DNA of 64,000 nucleotides from an uncultured Clostridia bacterium (GCA_947632025.1 CANRNN010000004.1:106370-170369); one strand, 5' to 3'. Shown: positions 33,737 to 42,864, counted from the first letter of the stretch. Notes: generated from the letters alone by a model not told the origin. Translations and numbers: made by a program.

Positions 33737-34951
33737 TCACTCCGCGGAATTTTCCGCGGACGCTATCGCCGCCGAAAGCACTTCTGTTGCTTTCTGGAGC
33801 TGCGAATCGGAATCTCTTGTAAGATACTCGATAGAGGTACCCGAAGGGAGTTCCACCGTATAATCGGGTTTCAAGCCGACTTTATCGTAGGAGCCCGACT
33901 TCGTAAGGCTTATTGTTGCCGTTGAAAACGAAGCCGCGCTTCCGTCCGAGAAAGAATATGTCGTCTGAATAACGCCTTTTCCGTAGGTCTGCACTCCTAC
34001 AAGTACGGCGTTCTTTTCGTCGCGGAGAGCCGCCGCAAAAAGCTCGGAAGCCGAAGCCGTTCCTCCGTCGACAAGCACGGCTATCGGAATACTCAGTGAC
34101 TCCTCCGAGTCGGTTTCAATAAGCGAGCGTGACGAGCCGTCCGCGTAAGTAGCCACAGCGACGCTTGCCGTTCCGATAAGCCTGTTGAGCATAGGCTGAA
34201 GCGAGTTTACCACACCTCCGCCGTTATGACGCAAGTCGATGATAAGCCCTTTCATTCCTCTTGCTGTAAGTGAGTTGAGCGAAGTTGAAAACTGGTCAGG
34301 CGTTTTATTGTTGAAAGTGGAGATCTTGATATATCCGATATTGCCTTCAAGCAGCTCGTCGGTGACGGACTCTACCTCGACTTGCTGTCGGATAAGCGTC
34401 ATAGATAACTGCTCTCCGTTTCTTAAAATCGTCAATGACAGTTTAGTTCCGATGTCGCCCGATATCCTCTCAAAAGCGGTATTTGCGTCCATATCAAGCA
34501 GGCTTCTTCCGTCTATAGCCGTTATGATGTCCCCCACTGCCATTCCGTTGGCGTCAGCGGAGGAGTTGTTGTAGACCGTCGTCACCCGAAGGTATCCGCT
34601 TCCGTCCTCGACCGCCTCGAATCCGGCACCGTTTACGACGCCGCTTGTGGTCTGCTGGAGCATATAATAGGAGTTCGCGGGCATATAGGACGCATACTTA
34701 TCGCCTATGCCGTTCACATATCCCATAATGATTGAGTTTTCCAGAAAATCGCCGTCGATGACGCCTATATAATTTCCTCGGACGGTAGCGTCAAGTTCTT
34801 TAAGTTTTTTGTAAACCGCCTCGTATTTTTCATTGTTCGCGATCTTGGAGTTATAGATCGTCAGCGATGCCGTCCATGTAAGAACGAACGTTATCGCACA
34901 GCCTATAGCGATAAGGCTTATTGCAATTCCCAGAGATATTTTTCTGTTCAC
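33737..34951 (-). CDS. Carboxyl-terminal processing protease (S41, CtpA/CtpB-like)
   Basis: A 404-residue S41A peptidase with an N-terminal membrane anchor (about residues 7-30, 'LGIAISLIAIGCAITFVLTW'), a PDZ domain (~105-185, 'GAGFEAVEDGSGYLRVTTVYNNSSADANGMAVGDIITAIDG') and the Ser-Lys dyad in 'GGTASASELFAAAL' (Ser ~300) and 'TYGKGVIQT' (Lys ~325). It acts outside the membrane, trimming C-termini of envelope or signalling proteins. The start is GTG with AAGGA upstream. It follows ftsX by 16 nt; the ftsE-ftsX-ctp order is frequent in Firmicutes and suggests a role in cell-wall hydrolase control. Some clostridial homologues act in sporulation signalling. Confidence 0.95.
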   Translation of the reverse strand: MNRKISLGIAISLIAIGCAITFVLTWTASLTIYNSKIANNEKYEAVYKKLKELDATVRGNYIGVIDGDFLENSIIMGYVNGIGDKYASYMPANSYYMLQQTTSGVVNGAGFEAVEDGSGYLRVTTVYNNSSADANGMAVGDIITAIDGRSLLDMDANTAFERISGDIGTKLSLTILRNGEQLSMTLIRQQVEVESVTDELLEGNIGYIKISTFNNKTPDQFSTSLNSLTARGMKGLIIDLRHNGGGVVNSLQPMLNRLIGTASVAVATYADGSSRSLIETDSEESLSIPIAVLVDGGTASASELFAAALRDEKNAVLVGVQTYGKGVIQTTYSFSDGSAASFSTATISLTKSGSYDKVGLKPDYTVELPSGTSIEYLTRDSDSQLQKATEVLSAAIASAENSAE

Positions 34952-34967
34952 AGAATGGTCCTTTCAG

Positions 34968-35870
34968 TCACACTTTAAGATATTTGCCCATACTTATCAT
35001 CGTTCCGACCGCGCCGAGAAGCGCACCGACAAGGCAGCTTGCGCCGAGTACTATCCACATTACGCTTCCGAACGGAATAAGGTCAAAGAAGCCGAACATT
35101 TCCCACAGCGTGAGATTATCCGTAAAGAGCGAATACACAGCGTCGTATATGAACCATGTAAGCCCCCACGAAGCCGCTCCCGCCATAAGACCGACAAAGC
35201 AGCCCTCCACGAAGAACGGCAGCTTTATAAATCCGTTTGTCGCTCCTACATATTTCATAATGGTTATTTCGGTTCTTCTCGCAAAAACACTTGTTCGTAT
35301 CGTATTGGAAACGACGACCACGCTCACCACTATAAGCGTCAACAGCATTCCGACAGTTATAATGGAAAAAGCGTTCTTGATATTTACAAGTGCGTTTGCA
35401 AAGTCATATGGTGCTTTTACCTGCTCTACGCCTTCTATTCCCTGCACTGCCATAACGGTGGCGCGTATCTCCGACAGCTCGGTAACTCTCGCCAGAAACG
35501 TTTCCGGCATCGGGTTTTCCTCAAGATAATTTATAAGCTCGGAATATTCTCCCATATCCTTTCTGAAATCCTCAAGCGCCTGTTCCTTTGAATAGAACTG
35601 CACGTCCGCAAGATTAGGGTTTCCACGCAGGACATCGTTTATATGGGAGATCTGATCGTCGGAAGCGTCCTCCTTAACGTATATTGTAATTTCGTTGGTG
35701 TCCTCAATGTTTGTCATAACGATATTTACGTTCATCATAAGAAGCACGGTTATAGTGACCTGAAGCAAGCTTACAAGCAATATCGAAAAGCTCGCGAAAG
35801 ACATAAGGAAATTTCTCCAGACGGAGGACAGTCCCTTTTTTATAAGATAATTAACATTACTCGCCCTCAT
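34968..35870 (-). CDS. ftsX: Cell division protein FtsX
   Basis: A 300-residue FtsX permease-like protein. It has a cytoplasmic start 'NVNYLIKKGLSSVWRNFLMSFASFSILLVSLLQVTI', an extracytoplasmic loop between the first two membrane helices ('EITIYVKEDASDDQISHINDVLRGNPNLADVQFYSKEQALEDF') and three C-terminal membrane helices. With FtsE it forms an ABC-type mechanotransmission complex that activates peptidoglycan hydrolases. It overlaps the end of ftsE by 14 nt, implying translational coupling. Size and topology are standard for Gram-positive FtsX. Confidence 0.97.
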   Translation of the reverse strand: MRASNVNYLIKKGLSSVWRNFLMSFASFSILLVSLLQVTITVLLMMNVNIVMTNIEDTNEITIYVKEDASDDQISHINDVLRGNPNLADVQFYSKEQALEDFRKDMGEYSELINYLEENPMPETFLARVTELSEIRATVMAVQGIEGVEQVKAPYDFANALVNIKNAFSIITVGMLLTLIVVSVVVVSNTIRTSVFARRTEITIMKYVGATNGFIKLPFFVEGCFVGLMAGAASWGLTWFIYDAVYSLFTDNLTLWEMFGFFDLIPFGSVMWIVLGASCLVGALLGAVGTMISMGKYLKV

Positions 35871-36546
35871 CTGTTATGCCTCCGATAGTCTGGTCAAACG
35901 TGATCTTTCCCTCTTCAAGGTTTATTATCCTGCCGCCGAAATCCTGCACAAGATTATGCTCGTGCGTTATCATAACGACGGTCGTCCCGCAGAGGTTTAT
36001 TTCCTTCAGAAGTCCCACCAGCTCGTAGGAACGTCTGGGGTCGAGGTTTCCGGTCGGCTCGTCAACTATCAAAAGTCCGGGGTCATTTGCGAGCGCTCTG
36101 GCGATAGCCACTCTCTGCTGTTCTCCTCCCGAAAGGTCGTGAGTTTTGCTTCTGGCTTTCTGCCCCAGCTCAACGAGATTGAGGACATATGGCACTCTCT
36201 GGCGGATATAGCGGTTAGACTTGTCCGCTATTCTCAGAACGAACGCGACGTTCTCATAAACTGTGTAATCCTGTATAAGCCTGAATTCCTGAAAAACCAC
36301 ACCGATAGAGCGGCGGAACTTGGCTATCTTGTTTCCCTTAAGCTTAGAGAGGTTGTAGCCGTTTACGAAAACTCTTCCGGAGCTTGGTGCAAGCTCTCTC
36401 ATCATCAGCTTCATAAGCGTTGATTTTCCCGCGCCGCTCTCGCCGACGATAAAAACGAACTCCCCGTCGTTTATGCGGAGATTCACGTCCACCAGCGCGT
36501 CTACGCCGCTTGCATAATGTACATTGACATTTTTCATTTCTACCAT
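35857..36546 (-). CDS. ftsE: Cell division ATP-binding protein FtsE
   Basis: A 229-residue ABC ATPase. Walker A 'GESGAGKST' is near residue 37, the Q-loop is 'VVFQEFRLIQDYTVYENVAFVL', the signature is 'LSGGEQQRVAIARALANDPGLLIVDEPTGNLDP', and the H-loop is 'TTVVMITHEHNLV'. The 'EFRLIQDYTVYENV' stretch is characteristic of FtsE. It is the cytosolic partner of FtsX at the divisome. The ATG at 36546 is preceded by GGGGG; a second in-frame ATG follows three codons later. It is the first gene of ftsE-ftsX-ctp. Confidence 0.97.
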   Translation of the reverse strand: MVEMKNVNVHYASGVDALVDVNLRINDGEFVFIVGESGAGKSTLMKLMMRELAPSSGRVFVNGYNLSKLKGNKIAKFRRSIGVVFQEFRLIQDYTVYENVAFVLRIADKSNRYIRQRVPYVLNLVELGQKARSKTHDLSGGEQQRVAIARALANDPGLLIVDEPTGNLDPRRSYELVGLLKEINLCGTTVVMITHEHNLVQDFGGRIINLEEGKITFDQTIGGITDEGE

Positions 36547-36715
36547 TTTTTAATTCCCCCAATTGCCCGATTGCATAATTGCTGAAACCGTACTTTTATG
36601 TCTGATTTTTGTTTTATTTTGACATTCCGCGGTGCTGCCTTAACAAACCATAAGGCTATCGGTATCTGAATCGCACGGAAAATTCAGCTCCGACAGCCGT
36701 ATCATATGAAATTTA

Positions 36716-37801
36716 TCAGAATTTGGTAGGATTCGCCGCGAGATATTTCTTGACCATAAGCGCTATTTTGAAAATAATGGCGTGATCGAACTCCCGCAGG
36801 TCAAGCCCCGTGAGCTTCTTTATTTTGTCAAGGCGGTAAACCAGTGTGTTTCTGTGAACGAAGAGTTTTCTCGACGTTTCAGAAACGTTCAGGCTGTTCT
36901 CAAAGAACTTCTGTATTGTGAACAGTGTTTCCTGATCGAGCGACTCAATGGAATTTTTCTTAAAGACCTCTTTGAGGAACGTGTCGCACAGCGTCGTCGG
37001 CAGGTGATAGATAAGTCTTGCGATACCGAGATTATCATATGACACGATATTCTTGTCGGTATCGAAAACCTTTCCGACCTCCAGAGCGGTCTGTGCTTCC
37101 TTAAACGAGCGCGCAAGCTCCTTTATGCCCATAACAGGCGTGCCTATGCCGACGTTTACTCTCGTAAAGAACTCGCTTGAAAGGGTATCCGAGATGCTTC
37201 TGGCGAGCTTTTCGAGGTCTTTCACGTCGATATTGTTCTTGACCTCCTTAACAAGGACGATGTCGCTTTCGTTTATATTGAAAACGAAGTCCTTGTTCTT
37301 ATCCGGAAACAGATTCTGAATGACGTCGTAAGCGGACACGTCGTTAGAGGTAATGACACTTATGAGAAAGACCACTCTGCTTATATCGCCGTTGAAGTGA
37401 AGCTCTCTCGCCTTGATGCTTATATCTCCCGGAAGCACGTTGTCGAGGATAATGTTCTTAACAAAGTTGTTTCTGTCGTACTTTTCGTCGTAATACTGCT
37501 TTATGCTGGAAAGAGAAATGGCGATGATGCCGGCGTACCTTGACGCTATCTCGTCGACGCCCTCCACGAACACCGCGTAATCGGGCTTTATGTGAGAACC
37601 GAACGGCTTGTAGGTATATCCGTCCCTTATAAACACCTCGTGAGAGTCGCTAAGGTCAATTGAAAAGAATTCGCTTTCCGCTCCGACCTTTGACAAATCG
37701 CTGCACGCGAGGACCACCCCATTTTCGTCTATTACCCCTATCGTTCTGTTCACTGTATCTTTCATCTGGTGAACAATCCCCTGAAACAGTCTGTTTGACA
37801 T
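36716..37801 (-). CDS. CdaR/PucR-type transcriptional regulator
   Basis: A 361-residue regulator. The N-terminal half resembles the sugar-diacid recognition domain ('QGIVHQMKDTVNRTIGVIDENGVVLACSDLSKVG'). A middle CdaR GGDEF-like domain follows ('VNVGIGTPVMGIKELARSFKEAQTALEVGKVF'), then a C-terminal PucR-type HTH ('FFENSLNVSETSRKLFVHRNTLVYRLDKIKKLTGLDLREFDHAIIFKIAL'). Such proteins activate carbon-source genes, but no sugar-acid genes lie nearby and the ligand is unknown. I start at MSNRLFQG, which has AGAGG upstream; 31 codons of open frame before it do not. It has its own promoter and is divergent from metG. Confidence 0.88.
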   Translation of the reverse strand: MSNRLFQGIVHQMKDTVNRTIGVIDENGVVLACSDLSKVGAESEFFSIDLSDSHEVFIRDGYTYKPFGSHIKPDYAVFVEGVDEIASRYAGIIAISLSSIKQYYDEKYDRNNFVKNIILDNVLPGDISIKARELHFNGDISRVVFLISVITSNDVSAYDVIQNLFPDKNKDFVFNINESDIVLVKEVKNNIDVKDLEKLARSISDTLSSEFFTRVNVGIGTPVMGIKELARSFKEAQTALEVGKVFDTDKNIVSYDNLGIARLIYHLPTTLCDTFLKEVFKKNSIESLDQETLFTIQKFFENSLNVSETSRKLFVHRNTLVYRLDKIKKLTGLDLREFDHAIIFKIALMVKKYLAANPTKF

Positions 37802-37912
37802 CTTTTTTACCTCTTTCCGATTCGCCGAAAATACAACTTTTTCCAATTGATCCCACAATGATTTTTGTGCAAAACCAACAGAATTTAAGGTCAATTTTTA
37901 TGCCCTATCTCT

Positions 37913-37941
37913 ATTGTACTAAAAAAATCGGAAAAAATCAA
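37913..37941 (-). promoter_or_regulatory. Sigma-A promoter of the CdaR-like regulator
   Basis: On the minus strand TTGATT, 17 nt, TACAAT. It gives a leader of about 105 nt before the ATG at 37801. Confidence 0.75.
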
Positions 37942-37989
37942 GTGTTTTTTATGTAATATGTAAAATTTTCTTTATTTTTTTAATGATAC

Positions 37990-38018
37990 TTGAAATTTTC
38001 TGAAAAATGTAATATAAT
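37990..38018 (+). promoter_or_regulatory. Sigma-A promoter of metG
   Basis: TTGAAA, 17 nt, TATAAT, ending 65 nt before the metG ATG. The leader is too short for a T-box, so metG is not controlled by that mechanism here. Confidence 0.8.
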
Positions 38019-38083
38019 AAATATAAGTATATTATGCTTTATGATGTAATTTAATACCATACCAAAGAAAGGCAGACAGAAGA

Positions 38084-40021
38084 ATGAACGAAAAGGGAAA
38101 ATATTATATCACAACACCGATCTACTACCCGTCGGGGAATCCCCATATCGGACACTGCTACACAACAGTAGCGTGCGATACTATAGCGAGATTCAAGAGA
38201 ATGGAAGGCTATGATGTTATGTTCCTTACGGGAACAGACGAACACGGTCTGAAAATCGAGCAGAAAGCCAAAGCCGAGGGGATAACCCCCAAAGAGTTCG
38301 TAGACCCCATCGTCGCGAATTTCAAGCGCCTGTGGGAGGTCATGGACGTAAGCTATGACCGCTTTATCAGGACTACAGACAGCTGCCATGTAAAGACCGT
38401 GCAGCGTGTCTTTAAGAAGCTCTACGACAAGGGCTATATCTATAAAGGCGAATATGTCGGGAAATACTGTACGCCGTGTGAAAGTTTCTGGACGGAATCC
38501 CAGCTTGTCGACGGGAAATGCCCCGACTGCGGTCGCGAGGTTATCGACGCGAAAGAGGAGGCATATTTCCTCAAGGTGTCGGATTTTGCGGACAAAGTCG
38601 AGAAATTCCTCACCGAAACCGACTATCTCAAGCCCAAAAGCCGCGTGAACGAAATGGTAAACAACTTCATAAAGCCCGGACTTGAAGACCTGTGCGTTTC
38701 GAGAACGTCGTTCACTTGGGGTATCCCCGTGGATTTCGACGAAAAACACGTCGTCTACGTCTGGGTGGACGCACTGGTGAACTATATTTCCGCACTCGGC
38801 TACGAAAACGACGAATTCCACGATTTTGAGAAATACTGGCCTGCCGACCTGCATATGACCGCAAAGGAAATAGTACGATTCCACTCCATTGTGTGGATAA
38901 TCATACTGATGATGCTGGATTTGCCTTTGCCGAAACACCTGTACGGACACGGGTGGATAACTTTCAACGGAGCAAAAATGGCAAAGTCCGTCGGAAATGT
39001 GGTAGACCCGTTCATTCTGGCGGAGCGGTACGGTTCGGACGCTGTGCGTTATCAGATACTCCGTGATATGCCATACGGCTCGGACAGTAATTTCTCAAAT
39101 GAGATAATGCTGAACCGTATAAATTCCGACCTTGCCAATGACCTCGGAAACCTCGTTTCGCGCACAGTCGCTATGGCAGATAAATATTTCGGCGGGACAC
39201 TGCCGTCGGAATGTCAGCACGAAGCTCTCGACGACGAGCTTATCGGAATGGCAAAGGCTCTGCGCGATACCGTTTCGCCGCTTATAGATGAAGCACAGCT
39301 GGCGCAGGCTCTGGCAGAGATATTTAAGGTCATCTCCAGAGCGAACAAGTATATCGACGAAACCGAGCCGTGGATCCTCGGAAAGAATGAGGAAAAGCGG
39401 GCGCGTCTGGCAAGCGTTCTCTATAATCTGCTGGAAACGATAAGAATATGTTCGGGACTGCTTTCCCCGTTTATGCCGAGGACAATGCCAAAAGTACGCG
39501 AGCAAATAGGCGCATCGGAGGAGCTTTTCTCGTTCGATGCCCTCGGAGAATTCGGAAAGCTGCCCGCGAACGTCACCGTTCACAAAGGAGAGGTCCTTTT
39601 TCCGAGAATAGACATAGACAAGGAAATAGATGAGCTTAACGCTATCCTTCAGCCCGCAAAGAGTATCCGCGAGGACGAGGATCTCGACCGCGCAAACATT
39701 ATCACGATCGACCAATTCTCGGAGATAAAACTCAGAAGCGGCGAGATAACCGCGTGTGAAAAGGTTCCGAAAGCGGATAAGCTGCTGAAGCTGACCGTCG
39801 ACGACGGCAGAAACGGCAGGCAGATAGTGTCGGGAATAGCAAAATGGTACAAGCCCGAAGACCTTGTCGGAAAGAAGATAGTTTTCGTGGCAAATCTCGC
39901 GCCTGCAAAACTGCGCGGAGAGCTTTCGGAGGGAATGATACTCGCGTGTGACGCGGGGAAAGACGACGTTCGGGTACTGTTCCTCGACAAGGACGTTCCG
40001 AACGGAAGCACTGTTAGATAG
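38084..40021 (+). CDS. metG: Methionyl-tRNA synthetase
   Basis: A 645-residue class I synthetase. The HIGH motif is 'GNPHIGHCYT'. A zinc knuckle with two CxxC pairs follows ('CTPCESFWTESQLVDGKCPDC'), and the signature loop is 'KMAKSVGNVVDP' instead of the usual KMSKS. The C-terminus (~545-645) is an EMAP-II/Trbp111-type tRNA-binding domain ('IKLRSGEITACEKVPKADKLLKLTVDDG...GKKIVFVANLAPAKLRGELSEGMILA'). It charges tRNA-Met for initiation and elongation. It is the first gene of a plus-strand run and is followed by an inverted repeat. Confidence 0.98.
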   Translation: MNEKGKYYITTPIYYPSGNPHIGHCYTTVACDTIARFKRMEGYDVMFLTGTDEHGLKIEQKAKAEGITPKEFVDPIVANFKRLWEVMDVSYDRFIRTTDSCHVKTVQRVFKKLYDKGYIYKGEYVGKYCTPCESFWTESQLVDGKCPDCGREVIDAKEEAYFLKVSDFADKVEKFLTETDYLKPKSRVNEMVNNFIKPGLEDLCVSRTSFTWGIPVDFDEKHVVYVWVDALVNYISALGYENDEFHDFEKYWPADLHMTAKEIVRFHSIVWIIILMMLDLPLPKHLYGHGWITFNGAKMAKSVGNVVDPFILAERYGSDAVRYQILRDMPYGSDSNFSNEIMLNRINSDLANDLGNLVSRTVAMADKYFGGTLPSECQHEALDDELIGMAKALRDTVSPLIDEAQLAQALAEIFKVISRANKYIDETEPWILGKNEEKRARLASVLYNLLETIRICSGLLSPFMPRTMPKVREQIGASEELFSFDALGEFGKLPANVTVHKGEVLFPRIDIDKEIDELNAILQPAKSIREDEDLDRANIITIDQFSEIKLRSGEITACEKVPKADKLLKLTVDDGRNGRQIVSGIAKWYKPEDLVGKKIVFVANLAPAKLRGELSEGMILACDAGKDDVRVLFLDKDVPNGSTVR

Positions 40022-40024
40022 TAG

Positions 40025-40082
40025 ACAGTGTACAGTGTAAAGTGAACAGTATTGATACTATACACTGTAAACTGTACACTGT
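40025..40082. repeat. Imperfect inverted repeat of ACAGTGTA units
   Basis: Two 28-nt arms (40025-40052 and 40055-40082) are reverse complements with four mismatches around a 2-nt centre, and each arm is built of tandem ACAGTGTA-like octamers. It starts just after the metG stop codon and ends 24 nt before the next ATG. Transcribed, it would form a long hairpin, but there is no uridine tract, so it is not a standard terminator. It resembles dispersed intergenic palindromes of the CAGTTTACAGTGTACAGT type. Confidence 0.8.
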
Positions 40083-40106
40083 AAACTGACAAAAGGGGGT
40101 GTTTTT

Positions 40107-40766
40107 ATGGATATATCTCGTATAGCGGACATAGGCTCGGTCAATCAGACAACACTTACAAAAGCTTCCGAACACCGCACGGAAACAAAAAGCTCCACAC
40201 TTGCGGCGGAACATACGGACAGCTATGTAAAATCAGAGGCGGCGTTTACTCCCGCTTATACAAAAAAATCGGCAAAGAAACAAAATTCGGACAATAACCT
40301 GACTCAGCGGGAAAATACCGACAGCCCTGTGGACAAAATCGACACGAACGAACAAAAACCTGCCGCTCACAGCGAACTTATGACAAAGGGTGTAAGTCAT
40401 ATTATCCGAGCAATGCTCGTAAAACAGGGAGAGGTCATTTCAGGGAATGTGCCGAGCGTCGGGGCAAAAATGTACGCGGAGGAGCTTTTGTCGCAGCTGC
40501 GGCAGCTGTACGGGAACTCCGCTGCTGAAGAAAACACCGCCGAATACTGGCAGCCCGACGAAACTGCCGCAAGAATGTTGATGTTCTTCGATTGCGTAAA
40601 CGTTGAGGGCGAGGATAAATTTACCCTCCTCGAACGGTCATTTATAGGTGCATTCAACGATACAGAGCAGCTTTTCGGCGGACGCGGCAGGCTTCCTCTC
40701 GAAAGCTATGAAACACGTCAGTTGGTTATGGAAAGCTACTTTAACGGAGCAAACGGGGCAGCGTGA
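40107..40766 (+). CDS. Protein of unknown function (219 aa)
   Basis: I do not recognise this protein. Residues 1-85 are Ser/Thr/Lys/Asn-rich and probably disordered; residues ~90-215 look like a compact helical domain ('SHIIRAMLVKQGEVISGNVPSVGAKMYAEELLSQLRQLYG', 'DETAARMLMFFDCVNVEGEDKFTLLERSFIGAFNDTEQLFGG', 'ESYETRQLVMESYF'). There is no signal peptide, so an exported role through the flagellar apparatus is possible but unsupported. AAAGGGGGTG precedes the ATG. Its stop overlaps the tatD start (TGATG), so the two are translationally coupled. Confidence 0.7.
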   Translation: MDISRIADIGSVNQTTLTKASEHRTETKSSTLAAEHTDSYVKSEAAFTPAYTKKSAKKQNSDNNLTQRENTDSPVDKIDTNEQKPAAHSELMTKGVSHIIRAMLVKQGEVISGNVPSVGAKMYAEELLSQLRQLYGNSAAEENTAEYWQPDETAARMLMFFDCVNVEGEDKFTLLERSFIGAFNDTEQLFGGRGRLPLESYETRQLVMESYFNGANGAA

Positions 40767-41527
40767 TGGGAATATTCGATACTCACGCACATTATATGAA
40801 GTCGGATTTCGGAAGCGAGCTTGACGAGCTTATTTCATCAATGCCCGAAAAGGGCGTTGACAATATCATAGCCGTCGGAGTGGATACGCAAACGAGCCAC
40901 GAGGAACTTGACCTTGCAAAGCGTTATCCGTTTGTGTATGCGGCTGTGGGGATACACCCCGAAAACGCAGGGCTTGTGATTGACGGTCAGCTTGATGAAC
41001 TTGAAAAGCTGCTTTCGGACGAGAAAGCCGTGGCGCTCGGTGAAATAGGTCTTGATTATCACTATGAGGACGGAGCGCCTAAGGACGTTCAGAAAGATGT
41101 TTTCAGGCGGCAGCTTGAGATCGCCTGCCGCGTCGGAAAGCCCGTGATAATACACTCGCGGGACGCTATGGGCGATACTCTCGAAATCCTTCGGGAATTC
41201 AAACCTAAAGGCGTGATACACTGCTTTTCGGGAAGCGCAGAAAGCGCTCTTGAAGCCGTGAAGCTGGGAATGTATATCGGATTCACGGGAGTGCTTACGT
41301 TCAAAAATTCCAAGAAAGCAAGAGCAGCGTGCGAGGTCATACCGACAGAGCGCCTTCTTCTGGAAACCGACTGTCCGTATATGGCTCCCGAACCGCTTCG
41401 GGGGCAGCGCTCTGACAGCTCGATGATAAAATACACCGCGGCAGCAATGGCGGAGATAAAGGGCGTTTCCACGGAAAAGATCATTGAAATTACCTCGGAA
41501 AACGCAAAACGGCTTTTCGGGGTGTGA
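40766..41527 (+). CDS. tatD: TatD family metal-dependent DNase
   Basis: A 253-residue TIM-barrel hydrolase with the divalent-metal motif 'FDTHAHY' at the N-terminus, 'ALGEIGLDYHY', 'PVIIHSRDAMGDTLEIL', 'GVIHCFSGSAESALEAVKLGMYIGFTGVLTF' and 'LLLETDCPYMAPEPLRGQRS'. These are the ligand-bearing blocks of TatD/YcfH. It acts as a 3'-5' exonuclease or DNase in repair and DNA turnover. I start at the ATG overlapping the upstream stop codon; a GTG one codon earlier is the alternative. Its position downstream of metG is highly conserved in Firmicutes. Confidence 0.95.
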   Translation: MGIFDTHAHYMKSDFGSELDELISSMPEKGVDNIIAVGVDTQTSHEELDLAKRYPFVYAAVGIHPENAGLVIDGQLDELEKLLSDEKAVALGEIGLDYHYEDGAPKDVQKDVFRRQLEIACRVGKPVIIHSRDAMGDTLEILREFKPKGVIHCFSGSAESALEAVKLGMYIGFTGVLTFKNSKKARAACEVIPTERLLLETDCPYMAPEPLRGQRSDSSMIKYTAAAMAEIKGVSTEKIIEITSENAKRLFGV

Positions 41528-41550
41528 ATTTAAGGCATTCCGGAGGAAAT

Positions 41551-41895
41551 ATGGGCGTTCTTGAAATGTTCGGAGAACCGAACAAGGTGGATATCCTTGC
41601 AAAGTCGAAAAACGACGAAACGGTTATGGTGCTGGTAACAAACGGTTTTATAGACGGCAGCCCCGAAACGCAGACGGCTTTGCTCGATAAGATGGAAAAC
41701 TATTTTTTGTACACTCAAAGCGAGGAATTCCGCAAGACCTTTCAGGACGCGCCGGTTATATTGAGGATAACGTTCACCGAACAGCCCGACGAAATTATTT
41801 CCGAGCAGCTTAAACGATGCGTTCAGTGGGCGAGGGACTATGGCGTAACTCTTGAAATTCAAGTAAACGGTATCAGAATGCGTTTGTCGGAATGA
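41551..41895 (+). CDS. Small protein of unknown function (DUF6572-like)
   Basis: A 114-residue cytosolic protein starting MGVLEMFGEPNKVDILAKSKNDETVMVLVTNGFIDGSPETQTALLDKMENYFLYTQSEEF. The 'NKVDIL...D..V.LVI...IDGSPETQ..LLQEKI..YL' pattern resembles small DUF6572-type proteins, which have no assigned function. An ideal GGAGG site fixes the start; nine open codons upstream lack one. It lies 23 nt after tatD and 24 nt before the CorC-like gene in the same run. A weak similarity to the family is all that supports more than 'hypothetical'. Confidence 0.65.
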   Translation: MGVLEMFGEPNKVDILAKSKNDETVMVLVTNGFIDGSPETQTALLDKMENYFLYTQSEEFRKTFQDAPVILRITFTEQPDEIISEQLKRCVQWARDYGVTLEIQVNGIRMRLSE

Positions 41896-41919
41896 AAAAA
41901 TAAATAATTCGGAGGTAAT

Positions 41920-42864
41920 ATGGACACTGACGGCAGTCGAAGTACGAACGGCAATCAACAGGAACACAAAACGGCAAGGGTGCTTTTAACACCGCTTATA
42001 TGGCTTAATCGCGGAATTTCGGCGCTCTTGAAAAAAACTCTCGGAGCGAATTACAACGACGTTACAGAGGACGAGGTGCGCGATCTGGTCGACGCACTCG
42101 CCAATGACAACGACGAGGACGGCGGAATAGAGGAAGATTCGGCGCAGATGATAAACAACATCTTCGAGTTCGGAAGCCTCACAGCCGCCGATGTTATGAC
42201 ACACCGCACGGCAATAGTCGGCGTGGATATAAACACCATAACCCTCGACGACCTTATTTATCTCGCGCTAGATATGGGATTTTCAAGGATCCCCGTATAC
42301 GACGAAACTGTCGACAAAATCAAGGGAATAATCATAGTAAAAGACCTGCTGTGCCTTATCGGAAAAGCCGATTTGTCGGATTTCAGAATAGAAAATTTTC
42401 TTCGTGATGTAAGCTTCGTTCCCGAAGCCTGCCCGTGTCCGGATATTTTCAAGACGCTCACCGCTCTTAAAGCGGGAATGGCGGTCGTAGTAGACGAATA
42501 CGGCGGCACAGCGGGGATCATCACTCTTGAGGATATAATCGAGGCAGTTATGGGCGATATCCGCGACGAATATGACGACGAAAAGCAGATGATAACTCCT
42601 GTCGGCGACGGAGTTTATGAAGTCGACGGGGAAGCAAATCCCGACGAAGTTTTGGAGCTTTTTGACGTGGAGCTTCCCGAAAATCACGAATATGAAACTG
42701 TCGCGGGATTTGTCACCGACAAACTCGGATATATCCCTGAGGGCGGAGAGCCCGTTCCTCCAAGTATAGAATATGAGGGCGTAAAATTTGTTGTGCTTGA
42801 TATCGAGGACCGCACAATGCAAAAAATACGCGTGTTCCGTCCTGAGAAAAACGAGGAAGTATGA
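41920..42864 (+). CDS. CBS-domain CorC/HlyC-like protein
   Basis: A 314-residue soluble protein: a short helical N-terminus ('TPLIWLNRGISALLKKTLG', reminiscent of the end of a DUF21 membrane domain that is otherwise absent), a CBS pair ('TAADVMTHRTAIVGVDI...GFSRIPVYDETVDKIKGIIIVKDLL' and 'MAVVVDEYGGTAGIITLEDIIEAVMGDI') and a C-terminal CorC_HlyC domain ('GVYEVDGEANPDEVLELFDVELPENHEYETVAGFVTDKLGYIPEGGE'). CorC-like proteins are linked to Mg2+/Co2+ homeostasis and often bind ATP or AMP in the CBS pair. Its stop overlaps the nth start (ATGA). Confidence 0.9.
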   Translation: MDTDGSRSTNGNQQEHKTARVLLTPLIWLNRGISALLKKTLGANYNDVTEDEVRDLVDALANDNDEDGGIEEDSAQMINNIFEFGSLTAADVMTHRTAIVGVDINTITLDDLIYLALDMGFSRIPVYDETVDKIKGIIIVKDLLCLIGKADLSDFRIENFLRDVSFVPEACPCPDIFKTLTALKAGMAVVVDEYGGTAGIITLEDIIEAVMGDIRDEYDDEKQMITPVGDGVYEVDGEANPDEVLELFDVELPENHEYETVAGFVTDKLGYIPEGGEPVPPSIEYEGVKFVVLDIEDRTMQKIRVFRPEKNEEV

